From Halichoerus grypus (Eukaryota > Chordata > Mammalia > Carnivora > Phocidae): DNA of 64,000 bases. The notes beneath the pieces were generated by a model. It saw only the letters and a program-made list of their open reading frames with translations. It had not been told where the DNA came from and searched no databases. Positions 36,640-51,256 of the stretch are shown in pieces; the first letter of the stretch is position 1, and every line of letters starts with the position of its first letter. Location of the stretch: NCBI RefSeq assembly GCF_964656455.1, contig NC_135713.1, forward strand, positions 186,800,187-186,864,186, in the 5' to 3' direction. A program made the position numbers and the translations under genes.

Positions 36640-39600
36640 CCACGTGCTGGGCTGCGAGCTAACACGTACTTGTCACCGACGGCCGCGGGCGCGGCCCGGA
36701 ACACCGCGTGACTCGGCTTCTGCAGCGGGCGGGATAAGAACGGGGAGACGAAGAGAAAGAAAAGGGACGAGCCCCTAAGACAGAGCCAAGCGCCACTCGA
36801 GCGTCTTCCCAGAGGTCCGACGCGGCTGCGGCGCGGGGCTGGCACCTGCACGAGCGTCGCGCGCAGGACAGTGGCTCAGGTCTCCTGGGCTCGGACTCCG
36901 TGACTTGAAGGACGACAGGAAGGGGCTGACACAGACGGAGCCGGCCGGCTGGAATGCCAGCTCCGCGAACGCCGAGGCCACAGTCGCCGGCGCAAACCCT
37001 GAGGGAAGCGGCCGCGCGGCACCTGCCGGGCTCTGCCGTGGTCACCGGGACACCGCCCGGCGCAGCGCCGTGACCACAGCGGCCCCACGCACAGGCTCCT
37101 GGGCTTCTAAACGCACAAGAAGCCCTGATGACAGACGATCAGCAGCCTCTGCTCTAGAGAGAAAGGTGGGGGGCACCACACCAAGCACCTCTGGACGAGC
37201 CCTTCCCAAGGTCCAAGGGGAGGGGACCGAGGTCCCAGAAGAGAGAGTCCACGACCCACCCCCACTGCTATCCACCCGAGAACACTGAGAGAGCAACAGG
37301 CAAGTGAAAACAAACGAAATGTGCAAACTGCCTTAACTTCCTCTCAGGAGAGTAGGGAGAAAGGGAGGACAGGAAGGAGAAGGACTCTGGGCAAACTGAG
37401 GCAGAATGAAGGCACAGACGGAGCAGGCGGTGATGAAGGAAAAGCTTCCTAGGAAGGAAAGCCGTTCGTAAAACCCACGCACATAGCCACATTATTCACA
37501 GTGAATCGACCCAAGTGCAATGGTCAATTTTTGGTGCCCGGACATTTGGTCAGATATTATTCTGGGTGCATCTGTGAAGGTGTTTGTAGATGAGATTAAC
37601 ATGCGAATTAGCAAAATGAGTAAAGCAGACTGCTCTCCCTAATGTGGGTGGGCCTCATCCAATCAGTTGAAGGCTTGCACAGAACAAAAAGGGTGACCCT
37701 CCTGTGAGTAGAAGGGACTCCTCCTGCCCGAGTCCCTCTGAGCTGGAACATTAGTTTCTTTTCTTTTTTTTTTTAAGATTTTATTTATTTATTTGACAGA
37801 GAGAGAGACAGCGAGAGAGGGAACACAAGCAGGGGGAGTGGGAGAGGGAGAAGCAGGCTTCCTGCGGAGCAGGGAGCCCGATGCGGGGCTTGATCCCAGA
37901 ACCCTGGGATCATGACCTGAGCCGAAGGCAGACGCTCAACGACTGGGCCACCCAGACACCCCGGAACATCAGTTTCTTCCTGCCTTCAGACATGGACTAA
38001 ACATTGGCCCTTCCTAGGTCTTGAGCCCATTGGCCTCCAGACTGAAACTGTATCATCTGCTCTCCTGGGTCTCTCTAGCACGCCAACTGCAGCTCTTGGG
38101 AACATCAGCCTCCATAACGGTGGAGGCCAATTCCTTATACTAAACACCTGGCTGTCTGTCTAACTACTGACCCATCCATCCATCCATCCATCGGCACCAT
38201 CTATTGGTTCTGTTTCTTTCTTTTTTTTTTTTTTAAAGATCTTATTTATCTGTTTGACAGAGAGAGACAGCGAGAAAGGGAACACAAGCACTGGGAGCTG
38301 GAGAGGGAGAAGCAGACTCCCCATAGAGCAGGGAGCCCGATGCAGGGCTCAATCCCAGGACCCCGGGACCATGACCCGAGCCGAAGGCAGACACCCAATG
38401 ACTGAGCCAGCCAGGAGCCCAGTGAATTCAATTTTTCTTAAGGTTAAAGAGGCTCCTGGGGCGCCTGGGTGGCTCAGTCATTAAGCGTCTGCCTTCGGCT
38501 CAGGTCATGATCCCAGGGTCCTGGGATCGAGCCCCGCATCGGGCTCCCTGCTCAGCGGGAAGCCTGCTTCTCCCTCTCCCACTCCCCCTGCTTGTGTTCC
38601 CTCTCTCGCTGTGTCTCTCTCTGTCAAATAAATAAATAAAATCTTTAAAAAAAAAAAAAAGAGGCTCCTGCTCTGAGGACAAGAGGGGGCCCTCCTCAAC
38701 CAAGGTGAAAATGAGGGTTAGTAAGTACCTCTACGTCCCGCTTCAGTTTTTCCAGGAAGTTCTTTTTACTCTCCTCTCCCACATGCAGCTTCTGCCCTTC
38801 ATTGAGGAAGTCGTTGTCTTTGAATGTTGGCAAGTCCTTGGCCTGGGAGAGCAACAGCAGTGTTAGGCTGGGTGGCCCAATACATTCACCCCAAGAGGCG
38901 ACAGCACAAAAAGGGGAAGGGTCCTTAGAGCACAGAGGGTCGACCTGTCAAATCACCAGGCTCAGCGCAGGAGGCTGCAGTCCCAGCCTCGGGAGGCAGG
39001 GATGGTGACTGTGTGGCTTACGTCAGCCAGGGAGGACAGACCAAAGCGTGTCTTCCTGCCGAGCCTGGACTACCTCGGGGCTCAGGCAGCCACGGCCCGA
39101 CTGAGGCTGGCCCATGGACAGAAGTCGCCAACCCTGCAGGACTGTGGGCAGCCGGCAAGGCGGAGAGCGCGGCCGAGGCCAGGCGGGTGCTCAGTGACAC
39201 AGCCCGACAGAGGCGTAAGTGGGAACCAGGTAGGGGCTGTGGCGGAGGAAGGGCCAGGCCGACCGACAGAAGGTGACTCCAAGCGGCCCAGGCCACACTC
39301 CATCAGTCCGGGTCCCCGCATACCTTCTCCTTATCACTGGCTTCTCTGGCGACAGTAGAGCCCTGCAAGGATAGGAGCCGTCAGGGGAGGTCCAGCTGAG
39401 GCAGAGTCCGCTGAGCGAGAGAACATGCACCCGTCTCTGGGGAGAGGCAGCAGGTGCGCTGAGGGAGGCTGGTTAGAACCCTCGAGGGGCCAGGAGGCAG
39501 CAACTTGCTCACGCCCTCTGTCACGGACACTGACAGAGCTCTGGGTAGACACGAGGCTCGCGCTCAGCCAACAGGGCCGTACCAAGGCTCAGTCCCTGCC

Positions 39601-42600
39601 CTGAGGGGACTTGCCTCCCAAGAGGGGAGACAGGCTCTAACAAGCGGTGACATGATTAGCTAACCCGTTAATTACACCGGTGCCAGGTGGGACACGGGAG
39701 GAGGACACGCTGAGAGCAGGTGGCACAGGGGCAGCAGTCCAGGCCGGCTTCCTGCCGGAAGTGACACCCGAGCCAGGCAGGAAGTCACCGGGTGACGGAA
39801 GGCGGAGATGGACAAAAGAGCAGGGAGGGAAGAGGCCGGGCGGCCGAGAGAGGTGCTGGGGACCGGGCGGGAATGGAAAGGGCAGCACTGCGGCTGCAGC
39901 GGGGACAGACAGGGCTGTGAGGTGACGAGTCAGGAAGCCGGCTTCGAGAACAGCGGAGCACTGTGGCTCCCAGGCACAAGCGTGCTCCTTTCTGGGTCTA
40001 GAAATGTGTGTGTCCTGGACAGATGGCAGAGTGCGTGCATCAGACGGCCGCCCCGGAGCGCACATGCCCCCAACGGGAGCTGAAGAACACCGATGGTGAC
40101 ACAAATACAGCACATTAAGTAACCTCTCGTCCCTGTCACCTGGACTTCCAACAGCCTCTGACCCAGAGGAATTAGGCACGTCAACTCCAGAGTCCTGACT
40201 GTGAGGAAACCTACGCCCCGGGGGCTTCCCGTCGTGTGGGGCCTGAGGGAGGGCAGCCCCAGAACTGCGGGCCGCAGAGCCCTTTACCTTGAGGTCGTAC
40301 TTGCGGTGGACAGTGAGCCGGTGGCTGAACACATTCCTGGTGACCACCATGTAGGTCTCGACGCCGTCCACGGTCAAGCGGTACATGCCCAGGAACTGCG
40401 GCAAAAGGGTGCTGCCGTGACACTCCACTATGAACTAGAGCCAAGGGAGGAAGAACGGGCGGCTGAGGAACGGATGAAGACGCCGGGACGGCCGGGGGAG
40501 CCCCCCCCAGGCTCAAACGCTCCCGGGGAGTCGAGCCTCCAGGCCAGATGGTCCTGTGAAGTCATGGGGCTTCCTCGGACTTAGAGAGGCCATGGCCCAC
40601 CCCCCACCCCCAGCCGGCCGGGCAGAGGGAGAGGCCGGGCGGGCCGGGCAGGGCCCCGTTGGTCTTGTGTTACTGGGCCGCCCCTGAAACTGCCGTCTGA
40701 AACAGAATCACTGAGGCAGGCCTGCGAGCGGGTCGTAGGGAAAGAGAGCGGCTCCCTCCTTGCCAGGAGTTCTTAGCCAGGAGGCACCCCAGGGGTTCCG
40801 CTAGCCCCAGAGACCAGAAGTCCCTTTCACCACCTCCCGGTGCCCCAGAGAGAAGGCAGCGTTCCCTGAAGGCCCAGGCACTAGGCCCGGCGCTCGGACG
40901 CCGCTACCGCACTCCCTGCTTCCCTCCGGGACGGCGTCCCCAGGCCGCGGAGAGCCCGGACGGGAAAGGAAGCGACCCTGCCCAGACCACGGGACCTCTT
41001 CTGGAAGAAATGCGGCAGGTGCCAGAGGGGGCAACTTCCCGATCTGACAAGAAACAGCTGTTCCACGGGGACTGAGTAGGCAACAGGCCTTCATTTCTCC
41101 TTTTTCCCTTTTTGCAACGGGCATTTGAGCTCCGCACCCGGCCCCGGGGAAGGCCAAGTGCTCGGTTCTCGGGAGGCGGGGGCCGCTGCGACAGGACCCA
41201 TCCCTCCCCAGGAAGCCGCCCAGGGGCTCTCTCCTCCCTCCGGCCACCCGTCCTCTACCGCCCAGGCTCGGGACTCACCATACCTGGTGGTATTTCTTTA
41301 AGATGTTGTGCATCTCGGCCACATCCTCACTTGACACGGTCTTGATGACAAAGCGCCGGTCGTAGGTGGTGAGGAAGCGCGTGCCACAGCGGCCCTGGCT
41401 GTCGCTGTTGATGGGGGCGCTGCGCGTCACTGAGTTCTGAGGGACCAACACAAAAGCAGGCTGGTCTTGGGAGAGGAACAAGGGCTCTGACCTTTACTTG
41501 GGCCAATCACGCTGGGACAGGCGGGACCTGACCCACCCCTGGTGTCACGGGAAGTTCACTTCTCTCCCGCAGGTCTTCCTGGAGAGTGACGAGAGTTGCT
41601 ACTGACCACCTGCTCCTAATCCCTGACCGGAGGGGCAGCGGGCCAGCTGCACACGTTTCCTCTCCTTCTGACCCCTGAGAACTACCCTGTCCACGAAATC
41701 CCTGCCTCAGACATTAGGGCTGGGCCCTGACCTGATGCCCACAGGTAACCTGACCTTGGGTGAGCCATTTCACTTCTCCACTCCTGAATTTCCTGACCTG
41801 GAACACAAGGAGGCAGTCCAAGATGCTTTTCCCAGTTTCCTGGGGTGACAAAGACAAAGCCTAGGGAATATTCAAGAAGTCCAGCATAAAGCAGCAATGG
41901 ACAATCATCTCTTTTCCCTGGACATACCCCGGTGCTGGAAAACCCTTCCCACAGCAGGCAGGGGTTCCTCACCTCTCTGCCCAGCCCCTCTCCCCTCACC
42001 TCAAACTCCTGCTTGTCTGTGCAGAGCTATGAGGCAGTTCTGGGGAGCTTTTCTGGCTCTGCCACTGCTCCTCCTCGAGGCCCCATTCCCATTAGGATCA
42101 GAGAGCAGTAGAAGCCTCTAGAGGGGGTGGAGGGGGAGGTGTGAGTCAACCAAAGGGATGTGTTCACCAAGCAGACACCGGGAAAAGACCTTTGAAAGGC
42201 AAGGCAGAGAGGAGGCCCCAGCTGTCCCTGTTCCCAAGCAGACACATGTGGGGGTCTGCTCGCAGAAATGCCTCCTCTCCAAGCCCCTTCCTCGGCTGTT
42301 ATCTAGGATTCGATGCTCTGCCCTCACCCAGTGCCTCCTCACGAGACCCTGGGGGAAGGAGAGCGCGCCACCTTCACGGGGAAGACTCAAGTCTGAAGTC
42401 GTGAGTGCTCTCTAAACTAAAAGGGCACCCCCAAAACAAGGTGCCCCCAATCCAGAAATGTTGAGTAGGCTCCACAGCGGAGGGCCTCATTCCCCCAGCC
42501 TGGTTCTCCTTCCGGGAAGACGAGCAGGCCCCACGCTCCCATCCCTGCCTCGTTTCCAGGCAGTGTGCTCTGACCCTCTACACGGTTAGTCCCCTCCCTG

Positions 42601-45600
42601 AACACCACACGTCGTGAGCACAATCACTTGCCCACAAGGTTATGAGAGAAAAAATGCAGACACGGAGAGGATGTGGTTAGAGCGCCGAGGGGAAGGGAAG
42701 GAGCCACAGCGGAAGGAAGGTGTCCGAGCAATCTGGGGCTGCAGCAGTGGCAAGTTTTTAGAAAACCTCCAGCTCCAATCAGATCCTGATTTAGCTCAGG
42801 GTTTGGTCCTAACAGAGGGGGCTGGAGGCACCTCCCAGTACCTCTCAGGCACAGCCGTTCTGGAGCCTTCCGTCCCTGGCATCTCCTCCTCCGGCATCCC
42901 TGCGCCCTCCTCCTGGGGATGGCATCTTTGCAGGCCGCCCTCCAGAGTGGACAGGAGAGGAGAGGGGCCTCACCCAGGTGCATCCTGCTCCTCAGGAACT
43001 ACTCCATGAAAGGCTTACTAGGACCCGGCCTGGAGGGGTTACGGTATTTTAAAAGATTTGGACATCCATTTTAGATTTCACCAGGCTGTACGCTCCTTTT
43101 CCCCCCCAAGACAAACGCAAGTCAGCTGTATTTCTTACTGCTAGCAAACTGAAGTGGAAAATTCTCCCACCGTCACCAGCAGGCTGTCTGCCAGGGGCAG
43201 AAGGTCCGCGGAAGGTGCTAGGTGGAGCAGTAACAGAAACCACAGACTAGGAGTCAGACTGTGATGTCCCTGAGACTGGGCCACAGGCAGCATTACCAGC
43301 CCTGGGAGGGGGCAGTCGCCGGCCATGCCGGCCCCCTTCCCGCAGCAGGCTGGACCATGGAGGCGGCGGCGCGCATACATGCCAAGGTTACACTACCCTC
43401 CAAGTCTTCCTTTTCTACTCTGTCTTACCTGCTTTAAGAGGCCTCATCACCCGCTGGCAACAACTCGCTCTTTTAAGTCAAACTACGGAGGAGACGAGTT
43501 CTTGGGCCTAGACTGGGAATGTCAGACTGAGATGAAGCAGCTTCGGCAGCCCCTCTCCCTCCCAGGGAGAGGAGCCTGAGTCTGCCTGCGGCTTCAGAAG
43601 CACTTAGCACTTCTAGGGCCCCGAGCTCCAGGAGCCTGCTGGCACCCTGGGAGAGACCACCCGGCTGGAGCGGGACAGGACAGGAAGACAGAGCTCGAGA
43701 ATGGGAGACCTTCCTCTCAATGTCTCCTGTGGCCTCCTAACCCCACTCCACTCCCTGACCCCTCCTACTCTGCAAAGACACCCCGTACCTGGTAATCCTG
43801 ATCATCAATCCCAAACCTCTCCCGGAGATTCCGGAACACCATGGGGCAGTACTCCTTAAACTTGAAGCGGCTGGGGAGGTTCTCCCTAGGGCAAAGCAGA
43901 GAAATGTCTTCGTGAGCCCTTCCTTGCCCATCTGTCTAATTCTTCATCAGAACTTCCCTGGGTTTGGGCCACAGGTCACCGGGACCTGAATGATCTGCGG
44001 CGCTCAGAATGTAGGTTTCTAGGCCCCAGGAATTCTGGAGAGGAGTCTGGAGTATTTAACAAACACTCCTGGTGATGCTGAGCGTGTAAGAGTTTTAAAA
44101 CTTTACATCGCCGTGTTCACCTTGTAAAAATGAGTCGAGCTGTATCTTTACGATTTGTGCACTTTTTCTGAGTGTATGTTCTCTTTTGACAAAATTTACA
44201 CGAAAGGGGAAAGCCTCACGTGCCAAGAAGCGAGCCGGGGCGTCGGCCGCACTGCATAAGGGCTGTGCTTGCACACGGGAGTGACTGCGTGTGCATGGCT
44301 GGTGTGAGGCGGCCGGCAGGCTGACGGCTAAAAGGAGCGGCCTTTCTCAACCAAGGCACCCTCTCCTCTGAGGACGCTTCTACCAACACGTCCTGAAGAT
44401 GGTCACATCCGGGAAGCCCTGAGCTTCCCCCGGGATGGAGGACGAGGGTGCTTTGGATTGAAGAGGTCCTCCGTCAGCTGACCGGGATCCCATCTTTTCG
44501 GGAAGCCTTGTCTGTGGGCTGCTAGTACCAATCTCCACCCTCCCCACTCCCTGGTCGATAAGCCACAGACTCCCAGGAGGGGACAGAGTCGCCGTGAAGG
44601 GAGGCCATCTCCACATCCTCCATCTTTACAATGGTCCCCTTGCTTGGGAACTCCCTTTGAGAAATCCGTGCCCCTGACTACACTCCAGGATGACACACTT
44701 CGAGGAAATAAACAGCAGTGGCTTCTCCTGCAGGCAGGGGCCGCCTCTGCCTCCTGTCCCCTTCTTCTAGTAAAAGGCACCACAGTCTAACAATCAGCAC
44801 ATCAACAGTTATTGAAAGGACAAAAGGAATAAAGAAAGATAAAAGAAGAGATTGGATGCTCTGCTTTAGGCCAAGATGTCAAGGTGGTGGAACTTCACCA
44901 GCCATGGACCCTGAAATAGGCAGTGGTGCGATGCCCCCTTCCAGAGCCCTGAGCCCTGGGACAGAGCCACCTCCTTGCCTGCCACAGGGCCAAGGGCTGC
45001 TTCTCCCTCCTTAGGGGGTGTGATATTGTGATATATTTGGTCTTTGTTCCTGTTTCAGGCACAGAGCAACTAAACCCCTTGGAATTTCTGAAATCATAAG
45101 AGCAATAAATATGTCTTTTTTTTTAATTCATAACAAGCCCCTTTCAACCACATCTGAGTTTATGTCAATAAGGTGACTTTTGGAAGGGGGGGGGGCGCCT
45201 GGGTGGCTCAGTCGGTTAAGCATCCACCTCTTGATCTCAGCTCAGGTCTTGATCTCAGAGGTCGTAAGTCCAAGCCCCACGCTGGACTCCACACTGGGCA
45301 TGGAGCCTACTTAAAAAAAAAAAAAAAGTGACTTTTGGAAAGCCTCAAAGGATGGGTTGCTGGTTGCCAGGGGAACCAACCAGGATGAGAAGGTTGGAAC
45401 GTTCAGTCCCACTCCCCTGACCTGCAGGGAGGGGAGAGGGGCTGGAGATCGAACCCATCACCAATTGCCAATGATTCATCAATCATGCCTTTGCAATGAA
45501 GGTGGGACTCAGGAGCTTCCAGGCTGTTGACAGGTGCAGGTGTGGGGAGGGTGGTGCACCTGGACAGGTCGTTCCTGAGTTGTATCCTTTATAATAAACC

Positions 45601-48600
45601 AGTAAGCAAGTAAATAAACTGTTTTCCCAAGTTCTGTGAGCCGCTCTAGCAAATTAACCAAACCCAAGGGGGAGGGTCGTGGGAATGTGGGACCCACAGC
45701 AGGCTGGTCACTAACACAGGTGACGACCTAGACTTGCGACTGGCACCTGAAGGCAGGGGGGCAGCTTCGTGGGACGGAACCTGCGGGGCCCGATGCTACG
45801 TCCAGGTAGACAGTGTCAGCTGCGTTGGCAGGACACCCCGCTGTCCCACAGAACTGCCCCACGTGTGGGAAACCCAGGGAAGTGCAATGTGGTAGCGGTG
45901 TGAGAGCAGAGCAGAAACACAGGAGTTTTTCTTCTACACGGTGGCTGCTTAGCTCTGAAGACAGATGGCTTCTAGAATAAAGTGTTGTTATTACATACTG
46001 TGGCTGAGAGAGGCCACTAAGGGATATTTTCAAACCAAGCTTCCCCTCCAGGCTAACAGTCTGGTAATGGTGGGGCGACAGAGCCCAGCTGGAGGAGGGG
46101 TGCCGGGGACCGTGGGGCCCCGGGATGCGAGCGCAGAAAGGAGGATGTGGGCAGCAAGCGCTTCCCGGGGCGGCCCACAGTGGGCTGAAAAAGCAAGGCC
46201 TCCCAAGGGCTTAGGGCAGGCCCCACCCTGCACCAGGTGAAACGGCTGCTTCAACCCTTCAGACACCAGCGTTAGTCCCAGAAGCCACACTGAACAAAAG
46301 TGGGAGCAATTACTTTGGGTGGCGCCCTTGGGCACCACGCTCAGCCTGTGGCTCACATGCCCGTCGGGAGAGAGAAGAGCTGCATCCCGGGCCAGGAACA
46401 TGTCTGGCAGCTTCTCTGCTACCTAACCTGGCCCCAGATGAATCACCCTGAGCCGGGCCACACGCCCCGAGGGACCCTGGAGGTAGGCAGATAAAGGAGA
46501 TGACAGAATGACACAAAGGGGAGAGGCACATAATGAATGCATTTTCCCGGCCAGTTTGTCAGCTGGGAGATCCAGGTGTCGCTGTCACACCCTGCCAGGT
46601 GCCAACCACTGCCATGCGCGAGTTTTCAGAAGTTCTCCGCCTTGAGGGAAAGGACTGCCCACAAAACCTGAGCCCACTCAGGAGGCCACTTACTTATTGA
46701 AGAGATGATTGTCCACCTTGATCTTGCTGTATGCTTTGAAGTCATCTGGCATTAGCATGACAGGCACAGGGACATTGCTCAGCTCATTGATCTGCAAAGC
46801 AAGGGGAAAGTAAGGTTCTCGGCCGGTAGGCCACCAGCCTCAGAGACACAAGACGCTACAACACGAATGCCACCATCTCACCAAAAAAAGCATGTCCGCG
46901 GATTCCCTCCTTGTCTTTCTGCTCTTCTCTTCCAAGAAGTTCCCAACCTCATCTCCACCTATTGAAATTCTCCCAACCTGAGAAATTCCAGCTCAAAAAG
47001 CACCTACTCCATGAAGCTTTCCATGATTCTCTAGACCATAAATGTTCTCTCTCACTCTGGAATTTCTGAAGTAGTGTCTGTATCCATCCTTTGGCCATCA
47101 CACAGCCTCCCTCACATTGTAGTTAATGCTTATCAACCTCACAAGCTTGCTAGACTATAAGTGAGGCAAGATCGTGGATCCTTGTAAGCAAAGGTCATCT
47201 AACTGATCTCTGGAGGCTCCACAGTGCTTGGCCCCATGATTTGCATATGGCAGGTACTATATAAATATTTGTCAAATGTAGCAATAAGTGGATCAATGAA
47301 TAAACATCACACAACCTATGTGGGTCCTGAGGCCTTTAACATTTTCATACAAATTGTGGGTCACTCAAGATGTTGGGTTGGGGTAGGAAAAAAAGCTGGA
47401 TGAGTTTGTGTGGGTGTATAACTCATCTCCAAAGTAAAGAATTAAATTTAAAGCAAGAAGAAGAGGTAGGCATCTGGCCACTGGCTCACTCTTCCCCTCC
47501 TGATTAAAACAGGGCCAGCTCCTCAAGCCATGTCCTGCCTTAGGCTGAACTGGACGAGATGGTGTAGGGTGCCTTGCCCCCACTGCAAACAAACCTTCCC
47601 ATTGGCTTTCATCCCCCTTCAAGGAGCTGGAGGCTGACGGGGCTGGCTTCCCATTGGCACCAAGCTGAGAGCGAGCATCCTGCCCTTCCCTGTCCCCAGC
47701 TTAGCCAATTAGTGGTCTAATTAGCCACAGATGTCTTCTCCCTTCACAGTGGAGTATTTGACATTTGACCCTCAACCCAGTGGCCACTAATGCATTCAGG
47801 ATTTACAGAGGAAACCCTAGGTTCTGCCTTAATGGATAGGGGGGAGGGGACGCACAGCCTTATGTCTCCCAGAGACTTTCCTTGCAAATCCTATTATCTC
47901 AATGAGGCCCATGTGGTAGTGAGGGAATAACCGAGACTCGTTAGGAGCATAAATGGGGGGAAACAGCATTTAATTTGCTGCCCCTTTCATGCTCCAAACC
48001 TTTTTTATGTAGAAATGTCAGAGGGTAGAATAAGTTCGAGTTAATGCAGTATCTGGGCTGGGGAACCACACTTTTCCTAGAATTGCTGAAAAAACTAATT
48101 TGCTCCCATGGAATGAAGGCAGATGCAGGCGCGTCTATGTCTGGGGAGGGGGGCGGCAGGGTAGCAGCAAAGTTGGCAGTGCGGCAGGGACTCAACAAAC
48201 TGCGGGCAGAAACTGACGGGCATAGACACCAGAGTATATCCTGCACGAGTCCATTTATTTGAAATCCTAGAACAGGAATCTACGGTGAGAGCAATCCAGT
48301 AAGAAGCTGCCTGGGTTGGCTGAGGGAAGTTGATTGTAAAGGGACATGAGAGGCATGATTCTGGGGTGACAGAAGTGTTCTATGTATTGTTTGGGGTGAT
48401 AATTACATGACCAAATATACATTTGTTGAAACTCATCAAACTGGACACTGAAAATCCCCAGCACCCAGGTCTGTGATACCCCCCACACTGGCTTACCAGC
48501 CACATGACAAAAGCCACACCAACTCCCATCCAGGGGGTGCTCACAGGGAACCTGATTGTGAAGTGTGTGCCTATGGAGGAAACCATTCCACTTCCTGGTC

Positions 48601-51225
48601 TTCCTGCCAACAGAAACAATTCATGGGAGCTGTCCCACTTCCTTTTTCCTGGCATGTATTGCTTGGCTCGGACAGTTGAAGAAGTTCAGACGTTCACGGC
48701 TCTTGTGTCATCCCACCTTGCCTAGTTCACACCTCCACACTAGAAAGAACACACCGCACTGGCTCAGAGAGCATGGTTTTATACCAGAATGTTCTAGGAT
48801 GTACTACTCATTGATTCTGCGTTAGTCTAAAATCCAGATTTGGTGCCAAGACCAAGGCACCAAATGCTGGGATGACTAGGAAAGACTGAAGCCCTTGCCT
48901 GATAGGGTCAGCTATGCTGGGCCAGGGTGAATTTTTCTAACGGCAGCTATTCAAGAATGCGCTATTTGTTAATTCTCTGTAACTTCTGGTTCAGCGTACT
49001 TCGAATGGTTATAAGTTGGCAGGTTTTTAGTTCTCCCTTCATCTCTCTTCTTGACTACACAACCCAATAGCAGGAAATTTCTGAGAGAATCCATATATAT
49101 GAACTCTGTAGGCTCACCCCTCATTTCCACTGGGCCCCATGCAGATGATTCACTCTAGGGATTAGCTGTACTAATTTTTTAGTTGTGCTAAATTTTATAG
49201 CCCCAGAGAGTTCTATTCAATTTCAATTGAACAAGCACTTACTAAGATATCCACTACATGCTGTACTTCATGTTAGGGAGGAGGGGGCGCACGAGCGGGG
49301 GGATGTGCACACTGTGCACACAAGAGGAAGAGGCTTATTCTCTTATCGGGGAGATGACACAAACCCATGACACAGAGAAACTCAAAGTCAAGTGGTATAC
49401 ACGTAGTGCAAACACAGGGACAGAGACATCAAGAACAGCAGAGGCTCGAAGGGTGAGGTTAATATGGTCACAAAGACTCCTGGCCCTCACACATCAGGCT
49501 AGAAACAGGGCACCTCGTGCCTCTCCTGGTATTGCCAAGAGCACTTGACACTGGAAGAATCTACAACAAGATCATGTTACACCCCCACTTAAGATGAACC
49601 TCAGGGTAAAGTTTTACCTCCTTAGCCTGGCATTGAAGGCCTTTCCTGACCTGGCTCAGGTGCTGCCAAACTCCTAATCAGTTTACTTCTACCCAGTGTA
49701 TTGAGGGCCTTACTGTTATGCCAGGACAGTGCCAGAGCTGGGGATGCAAAAATGAGAAGACATGGGCTCTGTCCAGCTGGGAAAACAGACAGCAAAGAAT
49801 ACAATTTGATGAGTGCTATGGAGTTATAAATAAAGGGGAGGGGGAACAGATGAAGAAACTGGTGCTGCCTGGGGGTGGGAGTCAGAGAGCCGCTTGCCAG
49901 AGGAAGCTGAAGAGAAATAAATACATGTCAGAAAGGCCTAGGATCGGGGTGCGGTGGCTCAGTCATTAAGCGTCTGCCTTCGGCTCAGGTCATGATCCCA
50001 GGGTCCTGGGATCGAGTCCCGCATCGGGCTCCCTGCTCAGTGGGGAGCCCGCTTCTCCCCCTGCCTGCCGCTCCCCCTGCTTGTGCTCTCTCTCGCTCTG
50101 ACAAACAAATAAGATCTTTAAATAAAAAAAAAGTTTTGAAGCATGAAAGGTCATGACTAAAGCAATGTTCTAGGAAGATGTGCCTGTCCTCGACTATCTA
50201 GCACAATCCTGGGCCGACCCCTCTTCCCTTCAGCACAAGTGCACTTGTGGAATGCATATTCATTCAAGTATCACACTAAATACAACATATTCGTTTGGGA
50301 AATCTGTTGTATCTCACGTCACGTAAATGGTTTTTGGATTAACCACACGATTAACTCCAGGAGCCATCAGCATAAATAATGAGGAGGCTACACAAGCTGA
50401 GTGAGAAATTTAGGAGCAGAGAATTCACTCTGTGCTGATCCTACTGGAGATGAAAATTCAGCCACTAGTTCTGGTCTGCTGAACTCTGATTCCAGAAGTC
50501 TCTATTTCCCTGTGTGACCTTCCTAGGAACCCAGGAGGCGTGGGCAGGGCGTGCAGGTTTCCTGACGTGTCCTGCGGTTCTGTGGGCGGCACAGCAGTCG
50601 ATGGCCAGCACCGACAACCAGGTGGTACCTGCCGCCACCAGAAAACACGGTGGTGAAAAACCCCAAGACCGAGGAAGTCCAAGTAAGACCTCAGACTAGG
50701 GAGGAAGAGGGCAAGAACAGAGCCACAGGTGCCAACAAATTCACTCCTACGTTTATCCCTCCTTTTTCACACCACGGTTTTTCTTCTCTTCCTGTTCTCC
50801 GTGAGGTGGAAAGGCCTGGCCGAGGGCAAATTTATCCAAAGGCCCCACTAGACCAGGAATACTTACTAAAGAGTTGTAAAGTCACAGAGCAAGAGAAAAA
50901 GGCAGGTAAAAGAGGTTCTGGGTCTGCATTAAGCAAAGAAAATGCACGGACAGCATGGGGGTGGAGTGTGGGAGAGAATTGAGCAGACTTAAGAATGAAT
51001 CTGTTCCTTACACCATACACAAAAATTAATTCAAAATGGATTACAGACCTAAATGTAAGAGCTAAAACTGTAAGAGTTTGGGGACACCTGGGTGGGTCAG
51101 TCAGTTAAGCATCTGCCTTTGGCTCAGGTCATGATCTCAGGGTCCTGGGATCGAGCCCCATGTCAGGCTCCCTGCCTTGCAGGGAGTGTGCTTCTCCCTT
51201 TCCCTCTGCCCCTCCCCCCCTCGTC

Positions 51226-51256
<31 letters not shown>

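Noticed and set aside
38169..38192. Short CATC tandem repeat considered as an array
   Set aside because: Only a few tetranucleotide units; a simple microsatellite within an old LTR fragment.
39637..40428. 263-codon minus-strand open frame
   Set aside because: It is PIP4K2B exon 5 running on into the following intron; only the first 49 codons (to 40288) are coding.
45345..45860. Possible functional endogenous retrovirus
   Set aside because: Only an LTR-like remnant is seen, with no gag, pol or env reading frame next to it.
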